In this document: one piece after another, positions 37,453 through 45,648 of the stretch | Position numbering within the stretch: the first letter of the stretch is position 1 | How the letters are laid out: each line of letters opens with the position of its first letter | Source of the DNA: Cauispirillum nitrogeniifigens | GTDB taxonomy: Bacteria; Pseudomonadota; Alphaproteobacteria; Rhodospirillales; Rhodospirillaceae | Direction: 5' to 3' | DNA length: 64,000 nucleotides | Assembly (NCBI RefSeq): GCF_049800675.1 | Contig: NZ_JBLOOT010000015.1 | Coordinates: 1-64,000 of the forward strand | Program-made: the position numbers and the translations under genes | Notes under the pieces: generated by a model | Seen by the model: only the letters and a program-made list of their open reading frames with translations | Databases searched by the model: none | Told to the model about the DNA's origin: nothing

Positions 37453-37462
37453 GCCGACGGGC

Positions 37463-38869
37463 ATGCCGGAGCGCCGCCGTTCCATCGTCCCGTCGGGGCG
37501 CCTGCTGGGCCTCGCCCTGCTGCTCGGCGCCCCGGCGGCGGCGGCGCTGATCGGCCTCGTGCTGCTGGGCAAGCTCGCCATCGTGCCGGCGGTTGCCGCC
37601 GGCGTGGTGGTGATCGTGCTGACCGCCGCCGTGCTGCGGCCCATCGTCGCCGACCTGCTGGACGTCGCCGCCTACCTGCGGGCCGACGTGGACGAGGAGC
37701 GCACCCCGCCGGAGGCGCGCTATTCCGAAGCCGCCCGCGATGTCGCCTCGGCCGCCACCTTCCTGCGCCAGCGGGTGCAGGCGCGGCTGCGCGGGGCCGA
37801 TGCGCGGGCGACCTCGCACGCCGCCCTGCTCGACTGCCTGCCGGGGCCGCTGTTCCTGATCGACGCCCAGCGCCAGGTAGTGCGCTGCAACCCCGCCGCC
37901 GAGGCCCTGCTCGGCCGCCCCGCCGAGTGCCGCCCCCTGCCCGCCGTGGTGCGCGACCCGGCCATCCTGGCCGCCGTCGACGCCGCCCTGGACAACGGCA
38001 AGCGCGGTGAGCTGCGGGTGGTCTTCACCGGCCCGGTGGAGCGCAATTTCGAGGTCCTGGTCGAGCCGCTGGCCAATGCCTCGGCCGATGGCGCGCGGCT
38101 TTTGCTGCAACTCCATGACATCACCGAACTGGTGCGCACCGAGCAGATGCGCGCCGACTTCGTCGCCAACGCCAGCCACGAACTGCGCACGCCGCTGACC
38201 AGCGTGCTGGGCTTCATCGAGACCCTGCGCGGCCCGGCCCGCGACGACCAGGAGGCCCACGACCGCTTCCTCGCCATCATGTTCCAGCAGGCCACCCGCA
38301 TGAAGCGGCTGATCGAGGATCTGCTGAGCCTGTCGCGCATCGAACTGCGCGAGCACACGCCGCCCACCGGCCGCACCGACCTGCGCCGCATCCTTACCGG
38401 CGTCGCCGACGGCTTGCAGATCCAGGCCGAGGACAAGGGCGTCGGCCTGGTGGTCACGGTGCCCGGCGACACCCCGCCCGTGGTCGGCGACGCCGACGAG
38501 TTGACCCAGGTGTTCCAGAACCTGATGTCCAACGCCATCAAGTACGGCCGCGCCGGCACCGACGTCACCGTCACCGTCGAACGGGTGGCGCGCGGACCGG
38601 CAGCCATGCCCCACGTCACCCGCGCCGACGCCCTGGTGGTGCATGTGCGCGACGCCGGCGACGGCATCGCCAAGGAACACCTGCCGCGCCTGACCGAACG
38701 CTTCTACCGCGTCGACACCGCGCGGTCGCGCGAACTGGGCGGAACCGGGCTGGGGCTGGCCATCGTCAAGCACATCGTCAACCGCCATCGCGGCGCCCTG
38801 ACCATCGACAGCACCGTCGGCAAGGGCAGCACGTTCTCGGTCTACCTGCCGCCCTGGCACGGTGAATGA
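37463..38869 (+). CDS. phoR: Phosphate-regulon sensor histidine kinase PhoR
   Basis: Predicted 468-aa membrane kinase. Two hydrophobic segments near the N-terminus (LLGLALLLGAPAAAALIGLV and IVPAVAAGVVVIVLTAAVL) with almost no periplasmic loop are followed by a PAS-like domain, the H-box FVANASHELRTPLTSVLGF and an ATPase with NLMSNAIKYG, DAGDGI and GGTGLGLAIVKH. The short loop and PAS domain fit PhoR. No phoB or pst genes adjoin it. phoU lies downstream, beyond a repeat. Confidence 0.88.
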   Translation: MPERRRSIVPSGRLLGLALLLGAPAAAALIGLVLLGKLAIVPAVAAGVVVIVLTAAVLRPIVADLLDVAAYLRADVDEERTPPEARYSEAARDVASAATFLRQRVQARLRGADARATSHAALLDCLPGPLFLIDAQRQVVRCNPAAEALLGRPAECRPLPAVVRDPAILAAVDAALDNGKRGELRVVFTGPVERNFEVLVEPLANASADGARLLLQLHDITELVRTEQMRADFVANASHELRTPLTSVLGFIETLRGPARDDQEAHDRFLAIMFQQATRMKRLIEDLLSLSRIELREHTPPTGRTDLRRILTGVADGLQIQAEDKGVGLVVTVPGDTPPVVGDADELTQVFQNLMSNAIKYGRAGTDVTVTVERVARGPAAMPHVTRADALVVHVRDAGDGIAKEHLPRLTERFYRVDTARSRELGGTGLGLAIVKHIVNRHRGALTIDSTVGKGSTFSVYLPPWHGE

Positions 38870-38926
38870 GCACGACCGGCGTAGGTTGGTGAAAAAGGCG
38901 TCTCCACGGACCTCCGGGAACATCCG

Positions 38927-39080
38927 GTTGAACCACCAAGTCACCAAGGCACCAAGAGACCGTACCGAAGGCACGTTCATTCATAGCCGCGCGCAGCACC
39001 ACAAGCCACTGCTGCGGTTTATCTGCCTGCGGCGCCGACCAAAAGCCGTCTTGGTGGCTTGGTGTCTTGGTGGTTCACCC
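38927..39080. repeat. CACCAAG palindromic repeat, copy 4
   Basis: Left arm GAACCACCAAGTCACCAAGG. Right arm GGCTTGGTGTCTTGGTGGTT. The interior is strongly similar to copy 5 and in the same orientation (shared ATCTGCCTGCGGCGCCGACC and AAAAGCCGTCTTGGTG). It occupies much of the 349-bp phoR-phoU gap. The remaining 140 bp before phoU show no convincing promoter or Pho box. Confidence 0.92.
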
Positions 39081-39218
39081 CCCCAAGGGAACCGGCCGCC
39101 TTCCCCGGCCCCCCGCGACAAACCTCGCCGGACGCATGATTTAACTTGCGTGCCGGCGGATGTGCGCCACATTCATGACACGCCCTTTTCTTTTGCTCCC
39201 TGACGGAGTTCCGCCGCC

Positions 39219-39959
39219 ATGCCGCCCCTCGGCACCCCCCATACCGTGCGCGCCTTCGACGCCGAACTGAACGCTCTCAACCTGAAGATCGCCCGCATGG
39301 GCGGCCTGGCGGAGACGCAGTTGGGGAACGCCGTGCAGGCCCTGGCGCAGGGCGACGTGGCGCTGGCCGCCCAGGTCATTGCCGGCGACGACGCCGTGGA
39401 CACCACCGACGACACGGTCAACGAAATGGTCGTCCGCATGCTGGCCCTGCGCCAGCCCATGGCCGACGACCTGCGGGTGGTGATGTCCTCCCTCAAGGTG
39501 TCGGGCGCCCTAGAGCGCGTGGCTGACCACGCCGCCGGCATCGCCCACCGGGTCAGGACCCTCAAGGACCACGCGCCGGTGGCCGCCGTAAAGTCGGTGG
39601 CCCGCCTGGGCGCCCTGGTGCTGGAGCTGCTCAAGGACAGCCTCGACGCCTACACCAACCGCGACACCGAGCGCGCCGTCCGCGTGTGGGAGCGCGACGA
39701 GGAGGTCGATGCCCTCTATTCCAGCCTGTTCCGCGAACTCCTCACCTACATGATGGAGGACCCGCGCAACATCGCCCCGTGCAGCCACCTGCTGTTCGTC
39801 GCCAAGAACCTGGAGCGCATCGGCGACCACGCCACCACCGTCGCCGAAGTCACCCACTTCATCGCCACCGGCAAACGCCTGGGCCGAAACCGGCCCAAGG
39901 GCGACACCACCAACACCTTCGACATGCCCGAACCCCGGCATCTGCCCAAGGACGCCTAG
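39219..39959 (+). CDS. phoU: Phosphate transport regulator PhoU
   Basis: Predicted 246-aa protein made of two similar three-helix bundles. Each has the PhoU metal-binding style motif: SGALERVADHAAGIAHRV and AKNLERIGDHATTVAEVTHF. It links phosphate uptake to PhoR signalling. The pst transporter genes are not present. The TAG stop codon lies at the very edge of a 36-bp palindrome. Confidence 0.96.
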   Translation: MPPLGTPHTVRAFDAELNALNLKIARMGGLAETQLGNAVQALAQGDVALAAQVIAGDDAVDTTDDTVNEMVVRMLALRQPMADDLRVVMSSLKVSGALERVADHAAGIAHRVRTLKDHAPVAAVKSVARLGALVLELLKDSLDAYTNRDTERAVRVWERDEEVDALYSSLFRELLTYMMEDPRNIAPCSHLLFVAKNLERIGDHATTVAEVTHFIATGKRLGRNRPKGDTTNTFDMPEPRHLPKDA

Positions 39960-39994
39960 AGCATCAACCGATCACACGTGATCGGTTGATGCTC
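39959..39994. repeat. Perfect 17-bp inverted repeat at the phoU stop
   Basis: GAGCATCAACCGATCAC and GTGATCGGTTGATGCTC are separated by AC. The first G is the last base of the phoU TAG. It may act as a terminator stem without U-run, or be part of a mobile palindrome family. Confidence 0.85.
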
Positions 39995-40009
39995 AGATGT
40001 TATTGAAAT

Positions 40010-40060
40010 TAGGGCATCTTCCTCGGCGAACCGGCTTCCACTTCGCCGGAAGATGCCCTA
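40010..40060. repeat. Nested palindrome between phoU and the LysE gene
   Basis: TAGGGCATCTTCC and GGAAGATGCCCTA enclose a second inverted pair GGCGAA/TTCGCC. Its last bases, CTA, run into the next element. Confidence 0.8.
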
Positions 40061-40164
40061 GATCGGCGGGGCCGAACTCGCGTTCGGCTCCGTCGATCCA
40101 GGTCTTTGACATGACGCGTCGTTTTCGCGGAAAACCGGGTCCACTTTTCCGCACGACGCTCTAG
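40060..40164. repeat. CTAG-bounded palindromic repeat, copy a
   Basis: A roughly 105-bp element runs from CTAGATCGGCGG to GACGCTCTAG. It has two dyads: GCCGAAC/GTTCGGC, and a long one built on CGGAAAACCGGGTCCACTTT, continuing TCCG, flanked by GCGTCGT/ACGACGC. It is nearly identical to 42919-43021. It ends 14 nt before the first LysE-family start codon. Confidence 0.9.
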
Positions 40165-40178
40165 CGGAGCTTTCGATC

Positions 40179-40805
40179 ATGGGCCTGGACTCCGTCCTCA
40201 CCCTGGCGGTGGCGGTGCTGCTGTTCGGCGCCTCGCCGGGCCCGGGCATCTTCGCCGTCGTCGCCCGCGCCCTGTCGGCCGGCTTCCGCCCGGCCATCGC
40301 CCTGTCGGCCGGGCTCATCATCGGCGATCTGGTATGGCTGACCGCCGCCGCGTCGGGGCTGGCCGTCATCGCCCAGGCCATGGGCGAGTTCTTCATCGTG
40401 CTGAAGATTGCCGGCGGCCTGTATCTCGCCTGGCTGGGCGTGAAGGCGTGGCGCAGCCGCCCGGAGCCGCTGGATGCCACCACCACCACAACCACCCCCG
40501 CGCGCCGCCAGGGCGTGCTGGCGACGGTGGCCGGCGGCGTCGCCGTCACCCTGTCCAACCCCAAGGCCATCCTGTTCTACCTCGCCATCCTGCCGACCAT
40601 CCTCGACCTCAACGCCATCACCCTGCCCGGCCTGCTGACGGCGGGCGCCGTGGTGGTCGTCGTCCTGCTGGCCGTCTGCGGCGCCTACGCCCTGCTGGCC
40701 GCCCGCGCCCGCACGCTGCTGCGGTCGGAGGCCGCCATGCGGAGGCTGAACCGCACCTCCGGCGTCCTGCTCATCGGCGCCGGCGTGGCCGTGGCGACGC
40801 GGTAG
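40179..40805 (+). CDS. LysE/RhtB-family exporter, first of a tandem pair
   Basis: Predicted 208-aa inner-membrane protein with about six hydrophobic segments. The family's conserved start GASPGPGIFAVVARAL, the WLGVKAWRSR segment after the third helix and TLSNPKAILFYLAILP in the middle are all present. Such proteins export amino acids or derivatives. The substrate is unknown. It shares length and the C-terminal RLNRTSGVLLIGAGVAVATR pattern with the next gene, showing a local duplication. Confidence 0.92.
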   Translation: MGLDSVLTLAVAVLLFGASPGPGIFAVVARALSAGFRPAIALSAGLIIGDLVWLTAAASGLAVIAQAMGEFFIVLKIAGGLYLAWLGVKAWRSRPEPLDATTTTTTPARRQGVLATVAGGVAVTLSNPKAILFYLAILPTILDLNAITLPGLLTAGAVVVVVLLAVCGAYALLAARARTLLRSEAAMRRLNRTSGVLLIGAGVAVATR

Positions 40806-40891
40806 GGGAACAAGCCGGGCGCTGCCCGGACCCTTTTCCAACAGCCAGCGCCCCTCTACGCTGTCCACTCCACCACCGGAGTCGCCGCGCC

Positions 40892-41518
40892 GTGCCCATC
40901 GAGATGCTGATCGCCTTCGCCCTGGCCCTGGGGCTTGCCGCCGCGTCGCCGGGGCCGGGCATCGTCGGGCTGGTGGCGCATGCGTTGCGGCGGGGGCTGG
41001 TGCGGTCCCTGCCGTTCATCCTCGGCATGGTGCTGGGGGACGTGGTGTTCCTGGGGCTGGCGCTGTCCGGGCTGGCGGTGATCGCGGCCAGCATGGGCGG
41101 GCTGTTCCTGGGCCTCAAGCTGGTCGGCGCGGCGTGGCTGGTGGTGCTGGGCATCAAGGCATGGCGGGCGCCGGCGCTGCCCATCACCGACCTTGCCGGG
41201 CGGGAGGAGGCCGGCACGGGCCGCCGGGCGCTGGTGCGCTTCGCCACCGGCACCGCGCTCATCCTGGGCAACCCCAAGACCATGCTGTTCTATCTGGCGG
41301 TCCTGCCCACCGTGCTGGACCTGCGGGCGGTGACGCTGGCCGGGGCGGCGCAGGCCACCGGGGTCGCCGTCATCGTCAACCTGGGCGTCCTGCTGAGCTA
41401 CGCCGCCCTGGCCGCCCGTGCCCGCCGCATGTTCACCAGCGCCCGTGCCGTGCGCCGCCTCAACCGTGCCGCCGGCACGGCCATGGTCGGCGCCGGCATC
41501 GCCGTGGCGACGCGCTGA
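40892..41518 (+). CDS. LysE/RhtB-family exporter, second of a tandem pair
   Basis: Predicted 208-aa paralogue of the preceding gene. AASPGPGIVGLVAHAL, VLGIKAWRAP, LILGNPKTMLFYLAVLPTVL and the C-terminal RLNRAAGTAMVGAGIAVATR align along the whole length. The GTG at 40892 is used (GGAG 11 nt upstream). An ATG four codons later is possible. The AraC-type gene begins 8 nt downstream, so the regulator may be co-transcribed. Confidence 0.9.
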   Translation: MPIEMLIAFALALGLAAASPGPGIVGLVAHALRRGLVRSLPFILGMVLGDVVFLGLALSGLAVIAASMGGLFLGLKLVGAAWLVVLGIKAWRAPALPITDLAGREEAGTGRRALVRFATGTALILGNPKTMLFYLAVLPTVLDLRAVTLAGAAQATGVAVIVNLGVLLSYAALAARARRMFTSARAVRRLNRAAGTAMVGAGIAVATR

Positions 41519-41526
41519 GGGGCGGC

Positions 41527-42369
41527 ATGGACATTCCCGCCCTCGGTCTGGAAGTGCCGCCACCGGCCGGGCTGGAAGACAGCCTGCGCTGCGGCATCAT
41601 CACGCCGCCGCCGGCCGGGCCGTACCTGCTGCCCGCCGCCCTGCATCCGCTGCTGTTCGTGGTCCTGCGCGGGGCCGTGACGGTGCACCGCGACGGCCGC
41701 CGCGATCCCGTCGCTCCGCTCAGCCTGTGCGGCGCCACCAGCCGGTTCCAGCACGTCGAGGCCGCGCCGGGGACGGTCATCCTGGCCATGGCTCTCCGTC
41801 CGGGCGGCCTGGCAAGCCTGTTCGGACCGGGGGCGGAGGAGGTCGTCGATGCCATCGTGCCGCTGGACGCCCTGCTCGGCCGCGCCGCCGTCGACCGCTT
41901 TCTGGACCGCGCGCAGGATCTGGCGGCCGTGCCCGACGCCCTGGCGGAGCTGCTGCGCCCGGCGTGCCGGCCGGATCGCCGCACAGGGGGCCGGTTCGAG
42001 ATCGCGCCGCAATGGCTGGCCCTGCCGGTGGATGACCTGGCCGGCCGCTTCGGGCTGGGGCCGCGCCAGTTCGAGCGCCGCTTTCTCGCCGCCTACGGCC
42101 AGCCGTTGCGGGCCTATCGCCGGCAGGTCCGCGCCGCACGGACGATCGTCGACTTCGTGGCCGGCCGCACCGGCATCGCCAGCTGGGCCGACGTCGCCGC
42201 CGGGGCCGGCTACAGCGATCAGGCGCACCTGACGCGCGACATCGGCCGTTTCACCGGCTACACCCCCGGCCGCCTGGGCGCAGCCCTTGAGCGGGGCGAG
42301 CCGGCGCTGTGGCCCTATCGCGTGCCGGCGCCGGTCATGACGCGGCTGTTCGGCCCCACCGGGTTCTGA
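41527..42369 (+). CDS. AraC-family transcriptional regulator
   Basis: Predicted 280-aa protein. The N-terminal 160 residues form a ligand-sensing domain of no clear type (DUF6597-like beta-rich segment). The C-terminus has the two AraC helix-turn-helices: LAGRFGLGPRQFERRFLAAY and WADVAAGAGYSDQAHLTRDI with the following FTGYTP. It has GAGGGG before its ATG. Plausible targets are the exporter genes upstream or the DUF2867 gene downstream. Confidence 0.9.
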   Translation: MDIPALGLEVPPPAGLEDSLRCGIITPPPAGPYLLPAALHPLLFVVLRGAVTVHRDGRRDPVAPLSLCGATSRFQHVEAAPGTVILAMALRPGGLASLFGPGAEEVVDAIVPLDALLGRAAVDRFLDRAQDLAAVPDALAELLRPACRPDRRTGGRFEIAPQWLALPVDDLAGRFGLGPRQFERRFLAAYGQPLRAYRRQVRAARTIVDFVAGRTGIASWADVAAGAGYSDQAHLTRDIGRFTGYTPGRLGAALERGEPALWPYRVPAPVMTRLFGPTGF

Positions 42370-42446
42370 ACAGGATGTCGCCTCGGTTCAAGACCCGGCC
42401 GCCGGCGTGCGCATAGGCTGGCGCCTCCACCACGCAGGAGGCTCCC

Positions 42447-42920
42447 ATGCGCCGCACCACCGACTACCAGGACTCGCTGACCATCTCCCTGACCTGCCCG
42501 CCGCCGCCGATGGAGGCGGTGATCACGGCGTTTTTCCAGGGCGCGCCGCGATGGCTGGATGCCCTGATGGCCCTGCGCAACGCCCTGGTCCGACCGCTGG
42601 GACTGAAGACCGGCCCGGTGGGGCCGGAGGCGCTGAAGCCGCCGTTCGCCGTCGGCGGCGCCATCGGCCTGTTCCGCATCGTCGCGCTGACGGAGAGGGA
42701 GGTTGTTCTGGGCGAGGACGACCGCCACCTGGACTTCCGCGTCACCCTGCGGGTGGCGCGCCAGGACCTGGGGGCAAGCGTCGACGTCGAAACCTGGGTG
42801 CGCCCGCACAACCGCCTGGGCCGGTGGTATCTGGCGCTGGTGCTGCCGGTCCACCGCCATATCGTGCCGGTGGTCGCCGCCAACATGGCACGACGGCTGG
42901 AGGCCCTGGCTGTCGCCTAG
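42447..42920 (+). CDS. DUF2867 family protein
   Basis: Predicted 157-aa soluble protein with the DUF2867 pattern: FFQGAPRWLDALMALRNALV, GLFRIVALTEREVVLGEDDR, HLDFRVTLRV and WYLALVLPVHRHIVP. The family is related to the START/SRPBCC fold, and its ligand is unknown. CAGGAGG precedes the ATG. The TAG stop is supplied by the first bases of the palindromic repeat downstream. Confidence 0.9.
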   Translation: MRRTTDYQDSLTISLTCPPPPMEAVITAFFQGAPRWLDALMALRNALVRPLGLKTGPVGPEALKPPFAVGGAIGLFRIVALTEREVVLGEDDRHLDFRVTLRVARQDLGASVDVETWVRPHNRLGRWYLALVLPVHRHIVPVVAANMARRLEALAVA

Positions 42921-43021
42921 ATCGGCGGCGCCGAACTCGCGTTCGGCTCCGTCGATCTAGGCCTTTGAAATGACGCGTCGTTTTCGCGGAAAACCGGCTC
43001 CACTTTTCCGCACGACGCTCT
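42919..43021. repeat. CTAG-bounded palindromic repeat, copy b
   Basis: Nearly identical to 40060-40164, with the same two dyads and only a few substitutions. It fills the whole space between two convergent genes. Its left edge contains the TAG stop of the DUF2867 gene. Its right edge contains CTA, the TAG stop of the Lrp-family gene on the other strand. Confidence 0.92.
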
Positions 43022-43511
43022 AAGCCTCCTGCTCCTCCTCGACGTCGATCGGCACGCCGGGCTTGAGCTTGGCGGTGCGGATGGCCAGGGCGCTCTTGAC
43101 GTGGCCGACGTTGGGGGCGGCGGTCAGGCGGGTGGTCAGGAAGCGCTGGTAGTCGTCCCAGTCGCGGGCCACCACCTTGAGCAGGAAGTCGGTCTCGCCG
43201 GCCAGCATGTGGCATTCGCGGACCTGATCCCACTCGCCGACCAGCGACTCGAACGCCTTGAGATCGGCCTCCGCCTGGCTGTTCAGGCCAACGTGGGCGA
43301 ACACGGTGACGTTGTAGCCCAGCGCCACCGGATCGATGTCAGCATGGAAGCCCCGGATGAAGCCGGCCTCCTCCAGCGCGCGGACGCGGCGCAGGCACGG
43401 CGGCGCGGATATCCCGGCCCGGCGCGCCAGTTCGACGTTGGTCATCCGCCCGTCGTCCTGGAGATCGCGCAGGATTCGCCGATCGATGCGATCCAGCTTT
43501 ACCCGCTGCAT
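43020..43511 (-). CDS. Lrp/AsnC-family transcriptional regulator
   Basis: Predicted 163-aa protein. The N-terminal winged helix (LDRIDRRILRDLQDDGRMTN, then VELARRAGISAPPCLRRVRAL) is followed by an effector-binding RAM domain (ECHMLAGETDFLLKVVARDW). The ATG at 43511 is used. A TTG nine bases upstream sits too close to GGAGG. A perfect 7-bp inverted repeat about 40 nt upstream may be its operator. It is divergent from the peroxiredoxin gene. Confidence 0.93.
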   Translation of the reverse strand: MQRVKLDRIDRRILRDLQDDGRMTNVELARRAGISAPPCLRRVRALEEAGFIRGFHADIDPVALGYNVTVFAHVGLNSQAEADLKAFESLVGEWDQVRECHMLAGETDFLLKVVARDWDDYQRFLTTRLTAAPNVGHVKSALAIRTAKLKPGVPIDVEEEQEA

Positions 43512-43550
43512 GGTAGCCAACCTTCCTCCACCACCGATTCGTTCACACCC

Positions 43551-43568
43551 CCTTGCGAGTGCGCAAGG
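43551..43568. promoter_or_regulatory. Candidate operator of the Lrp-family regulator
   Basis: CCTTGCG and CGCAAGG are perfect inverted repeats separated by AGTG. Lrp-type regulators commonly bind such dyads near their own promoters. Assignment is by position and symmetry only. Confidence 0.45.
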
Positions 43569-43646
43569 AAATTACAATCTAATGCCCCGACGATGCAACG
43601 ACAATACGTTCGTGCCGGTTCACGCCCTGGCCCTATGACCGAGAGA

Positions 43647-43674
43647 CCCGCCTTCGGGAGGGGGTTCTTTTTTT
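43647..43674 (+). terminator. UUCG hairpin with U-run upstream of the peroxiredoxin gene
   Basis: CCCGCC, a TTCG tetraloop and GGAGGG (one internal mismatch) are followed by seven T. No gene ends on the plus strand just before it. It may terminate a short leader or small RNA started between 43.55 and 43.63 kb, or insulate the peroxiredoxin promoter. Confidence 0.5.
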
Positions 43675-43688
43675 GACCCATTCCAGAC

Positions 43689-43717
43689 TTGCCAGCCCCA
43701 GGGTGCGCACGTAAACA
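43689..43717 (+). promoter_or_regulatory. Candidate promoter of the peroxiredoxin gene
   Basis: TTGCCA and TAAACA are separated by 17 nt, about 60 nt upstream of the ATG. The -10 and spacing match the carA candidate promoter. Confidence 0.45.
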
Positions 43718-43778
43718 TGGGGGCCTGGTTTTTTGACCTCATTCCGCCCACTCAATCTTTTCGCTGGGAGAGTCACCC

Positions 43779-44402
43779 ATGACCGAAGCCGTTTCCGTCG
43801 GTACCCTGGTCGGCAAGCCGGCCCCGGACTTCACCGCCACCGCCGTGATGCCGGACAACTCCATCACCGACAAGTTCAACCTGAAGGAGTACCTGAAGGG
43901 TTCCTACGGCTGGGTCTTCTTCTGGCCGCTGGACTTCACCTTCGTGTGCCCGTCCGAAATCATCGCCCATGACCACCGCCTCCAGAAGTTCGCCGACGCG
44001 GGCTGCAAGGTCGTCGGCGTGTCGGTCGACAGCCAGTTCACCCACCTGGCGTGGAAGAAGACCCCGCAGGACGAGGGCGGCCTGGGCAACGTGCAGTTCC
44101 CGATGGTGGCCGACCTGACCAAGCAGATCTGCCGCGACTACGGCGTGCTGATCGAAGGCGCCGGAGTGTCCCTGCGCGGCTCGTTCCTGATCGACAAGAA
44201 CGGCAACGTCCGCCACGCCACCATCAACGACCTGCCGCTGGGCCGCAACGTCGACGAGGCGCTGCGCATGGTCGACGCCCTGGCCTTCCACGAGGAGCAT
44301 GGTGAGGTCTGCCCCGCCGGCTGGCAGAAGGGCAAGAAGGGCATGACCGCCACCCCCGAGGGCGTCGCCGCCTTCCTCAAGGAAGAAGCCGGCGCGCTCT
44401 AA
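43779..44402 (+). CDS. Typical 2-Cys peroxiredoxin (AhpC/TSA)
   Basis: Predicted 207-aa enzyme. The peroxidatic cysteine is in FWPLDFTFVCPSEIIAHDH and the resolving cysteine in EVCPAGWQKGKKGM. The C-terminal tail of about 25 residues is normal for the typical 2-Cys class. It reduces hydrogen peroxide and organic peroxides, using thioredoxin or AhpF. trxB lies immediately downstream behind a terminator. No ahpF is present, so TrxB-linked recycling is likely. Confidence 0.96.
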   Translation: MTEAVSVGTLVGKPAPDFTATAVMPDNSITDKFNLKEYLKGSYGWVFFWPLDFTFVCPSEIIAHDHRLQKFADAGCKVVGVSVDSQFTHLAWKKTPQDEGGLGNVQFPMVADLTKQICRDYGVLIEGAGVSLRGSFLIDKNGNVRHATINDLPLGRNVDEALRMVDALAFHEEHGEVCPAGWQKGKKGMTATPEGVAAFLKEEAGAL

Positions 44403-44414
44403 CGAGCGGGGGGA

Positions 44415-44495
44415 GGTAGCCCGCCAGGCACGAGCCGAGGGGGGATGAGCCCGCTCATTCCCCCTCGGACGGCGCGACTGCGCCGCGCGGCTACC
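44415..44495 (+). other. Nested long hairpin after the peroxiredoxin gene
   Basis: An inner 15-bp stem (CCGAGGGGGGATGAG with CTCATTCCCCCTCGG, one G-U) has a CCCG loop at 44435-44468. An outer GGTAGCC/GGCTACC pair at 44415-44421 and 44489-44495 encloses it. It could stabilise the 3' end of the mRNA or be part of a small RNA that ends at the terminator 57 nt further on. Confidence 0.55.
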
Positions 44496-44551
44496 GCCGC
44501 GTGAGCCAAGCGGCCGGAGGCCGCGGCCGGCGCCTGAGGGCCAATGCAGAG

Positions 44552-44584
44552 AACGGGGCGGCTCCCCTCGGGCCGCCCCGTTTT
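44552..44584 (+). terminator. Terminator downstream of the peroxiredoxin gene
   Basis: ACGGGGCGGC and GCCGCCCCGT form a perfect 10-bp stem followed by TTTT. Confidence 0.88.
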
Positions 44585-44673
44585 GGCATGGATGCCCCGC
44601 ACTTCTTGCATGGCTGCCGCGCCCCCCTTACAGTGGGCTCAATTCATTTCTTCGATTGAGGAAGTCAACGGTC

Positions 44674-45630
44674 ATGGCCGAATACCGCACCAAGGTCCTC
44701 ATTCTGGGCTCCGGCGCCGCCGGCTGCACCGCGGCGATCTACGCCGCGCGCGCCAACCTGGAGCCGATCATCGTCGCGGGCATGCAGCCCGGCGGCCAGC
44801 TCACCATCACCACCGACGTGGAGAACTATCCGGGCTTCGCCGAGCCGGTGCAGGGCCCGTGGCTGATGGAGCAGATGCAGAAGCAGGCCGAAAACGTCGG
44901 CACACGCCTGATCCACGACCTGGTGGTGGACGTCGACCTGTCCAAGCGCCCGTTCGTCTGCAAGGGCGACAGCGGCGACACCTACATCGGCGACACGCTG
45001 ATCATCGCCACCGGCGCCTCGGCCAAGTGGCTGGGCCTGGAGAGCGAGCAGACCTATTCCGGCTATGGCGTGTCGGCTTGCGCCACCTGCGACGGGTTCT
45101 TCTTCAAGAACAAGGACGTCTGCGTCGTCGGCGGCGGCAACACCGCCGTGGAGGAAGCCCTGTACCTGGCCAACTTCTGCTCCAAGGTGACGCTCATCCA
45201 CCGCCGCGACGAGCTGCGGGCCGAGCGCATCATGCAGGAACGCCTGTTCAACCACCCCAAGGTGGAGCTGTGCTGGGACTCGGCCATCGACGAGATCCTC
45301 GGCCAGTCCGACGGCGGGCTGCCCCCGGCCGTCACCGGCGTGCGGGTCAAGAACGTCAAGACCGGGCAGGCGCGCGAGATCGCCTGCGACGGCGTGTTCA
45401 TCGCCATCGGCCACAAGCCCAACACCGACCTGTTCGTCGGCAAGCTGGACATGGACGATACCGGCTACCTGATCACCCGGCCCGACAGCACCAAGACCAA
45501 CGTCGAGGGCGTGTTCGCCGCCGGCGACGTGCAGGACCACATCTTCCGCCAGGCCGTCACCGCCGCCGGCACCGGCTGCATGGCGGCCATCGAAGCCGAC
45601 CGCTTCCTGGCCGAACACGGCGCCCTCTAA
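44674..45630 (+). CDS. trxB: Thioredoxin reductase
   Basis: Predicted 318-aa flavoprotein. It has an FAD-binding VLILGSGAAGCTAAIYAARA, the redox-active CATC in YGVSACATCDGFFF, NADPH-binding VCVVGGGNTAVEEALYLANF and the C-terminal FAD motif GVFAAGDVQDHIFRQAVTAA. The ATG at 44674 has GAGGAAG 9 nt upstream. It reduces thioredoxin, which would feed the adjacent peroxiredoxin and MsrA. Confidence 0.98.
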   Translation: MAEYRTKVLILGSGAAGCTAAIYAARANLEPIIVAGMQPGGQLTITTDVENYPGFAEPVQGPWLMEQMQKQAENVGTRLIHDLVVDVDLSKRPFVCKGDSGDTYIGDTLIIATGASAKWLGLESEQTYSGYGVSACATCDGFFFKNKDVCVVGGGNTAVEEALYLANFCSKVTLIHRRDELRAERIMQERLFNHPKVELCWDSAIDEILGQSDGGLPPAVTGVRVKNVKTGQAREIACDGVFIAIGHKPNTDLFVGKLDMDDTGYLITRPDSTKTNVEGVFAAGDVQDHIFRQAVTAAGTGCMAAIEADRFLAEHGAL

Positions 45631-45648
45631 CCACGGAAAGGGCGGGGT

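Noticed and set aside
39081..39218. Possible Pho box before phoU (region around CATTCATGACACG)
   Set aside because: Only one half-site resembles CTGTCAT. The second does not, and spacing cannot be fixed.
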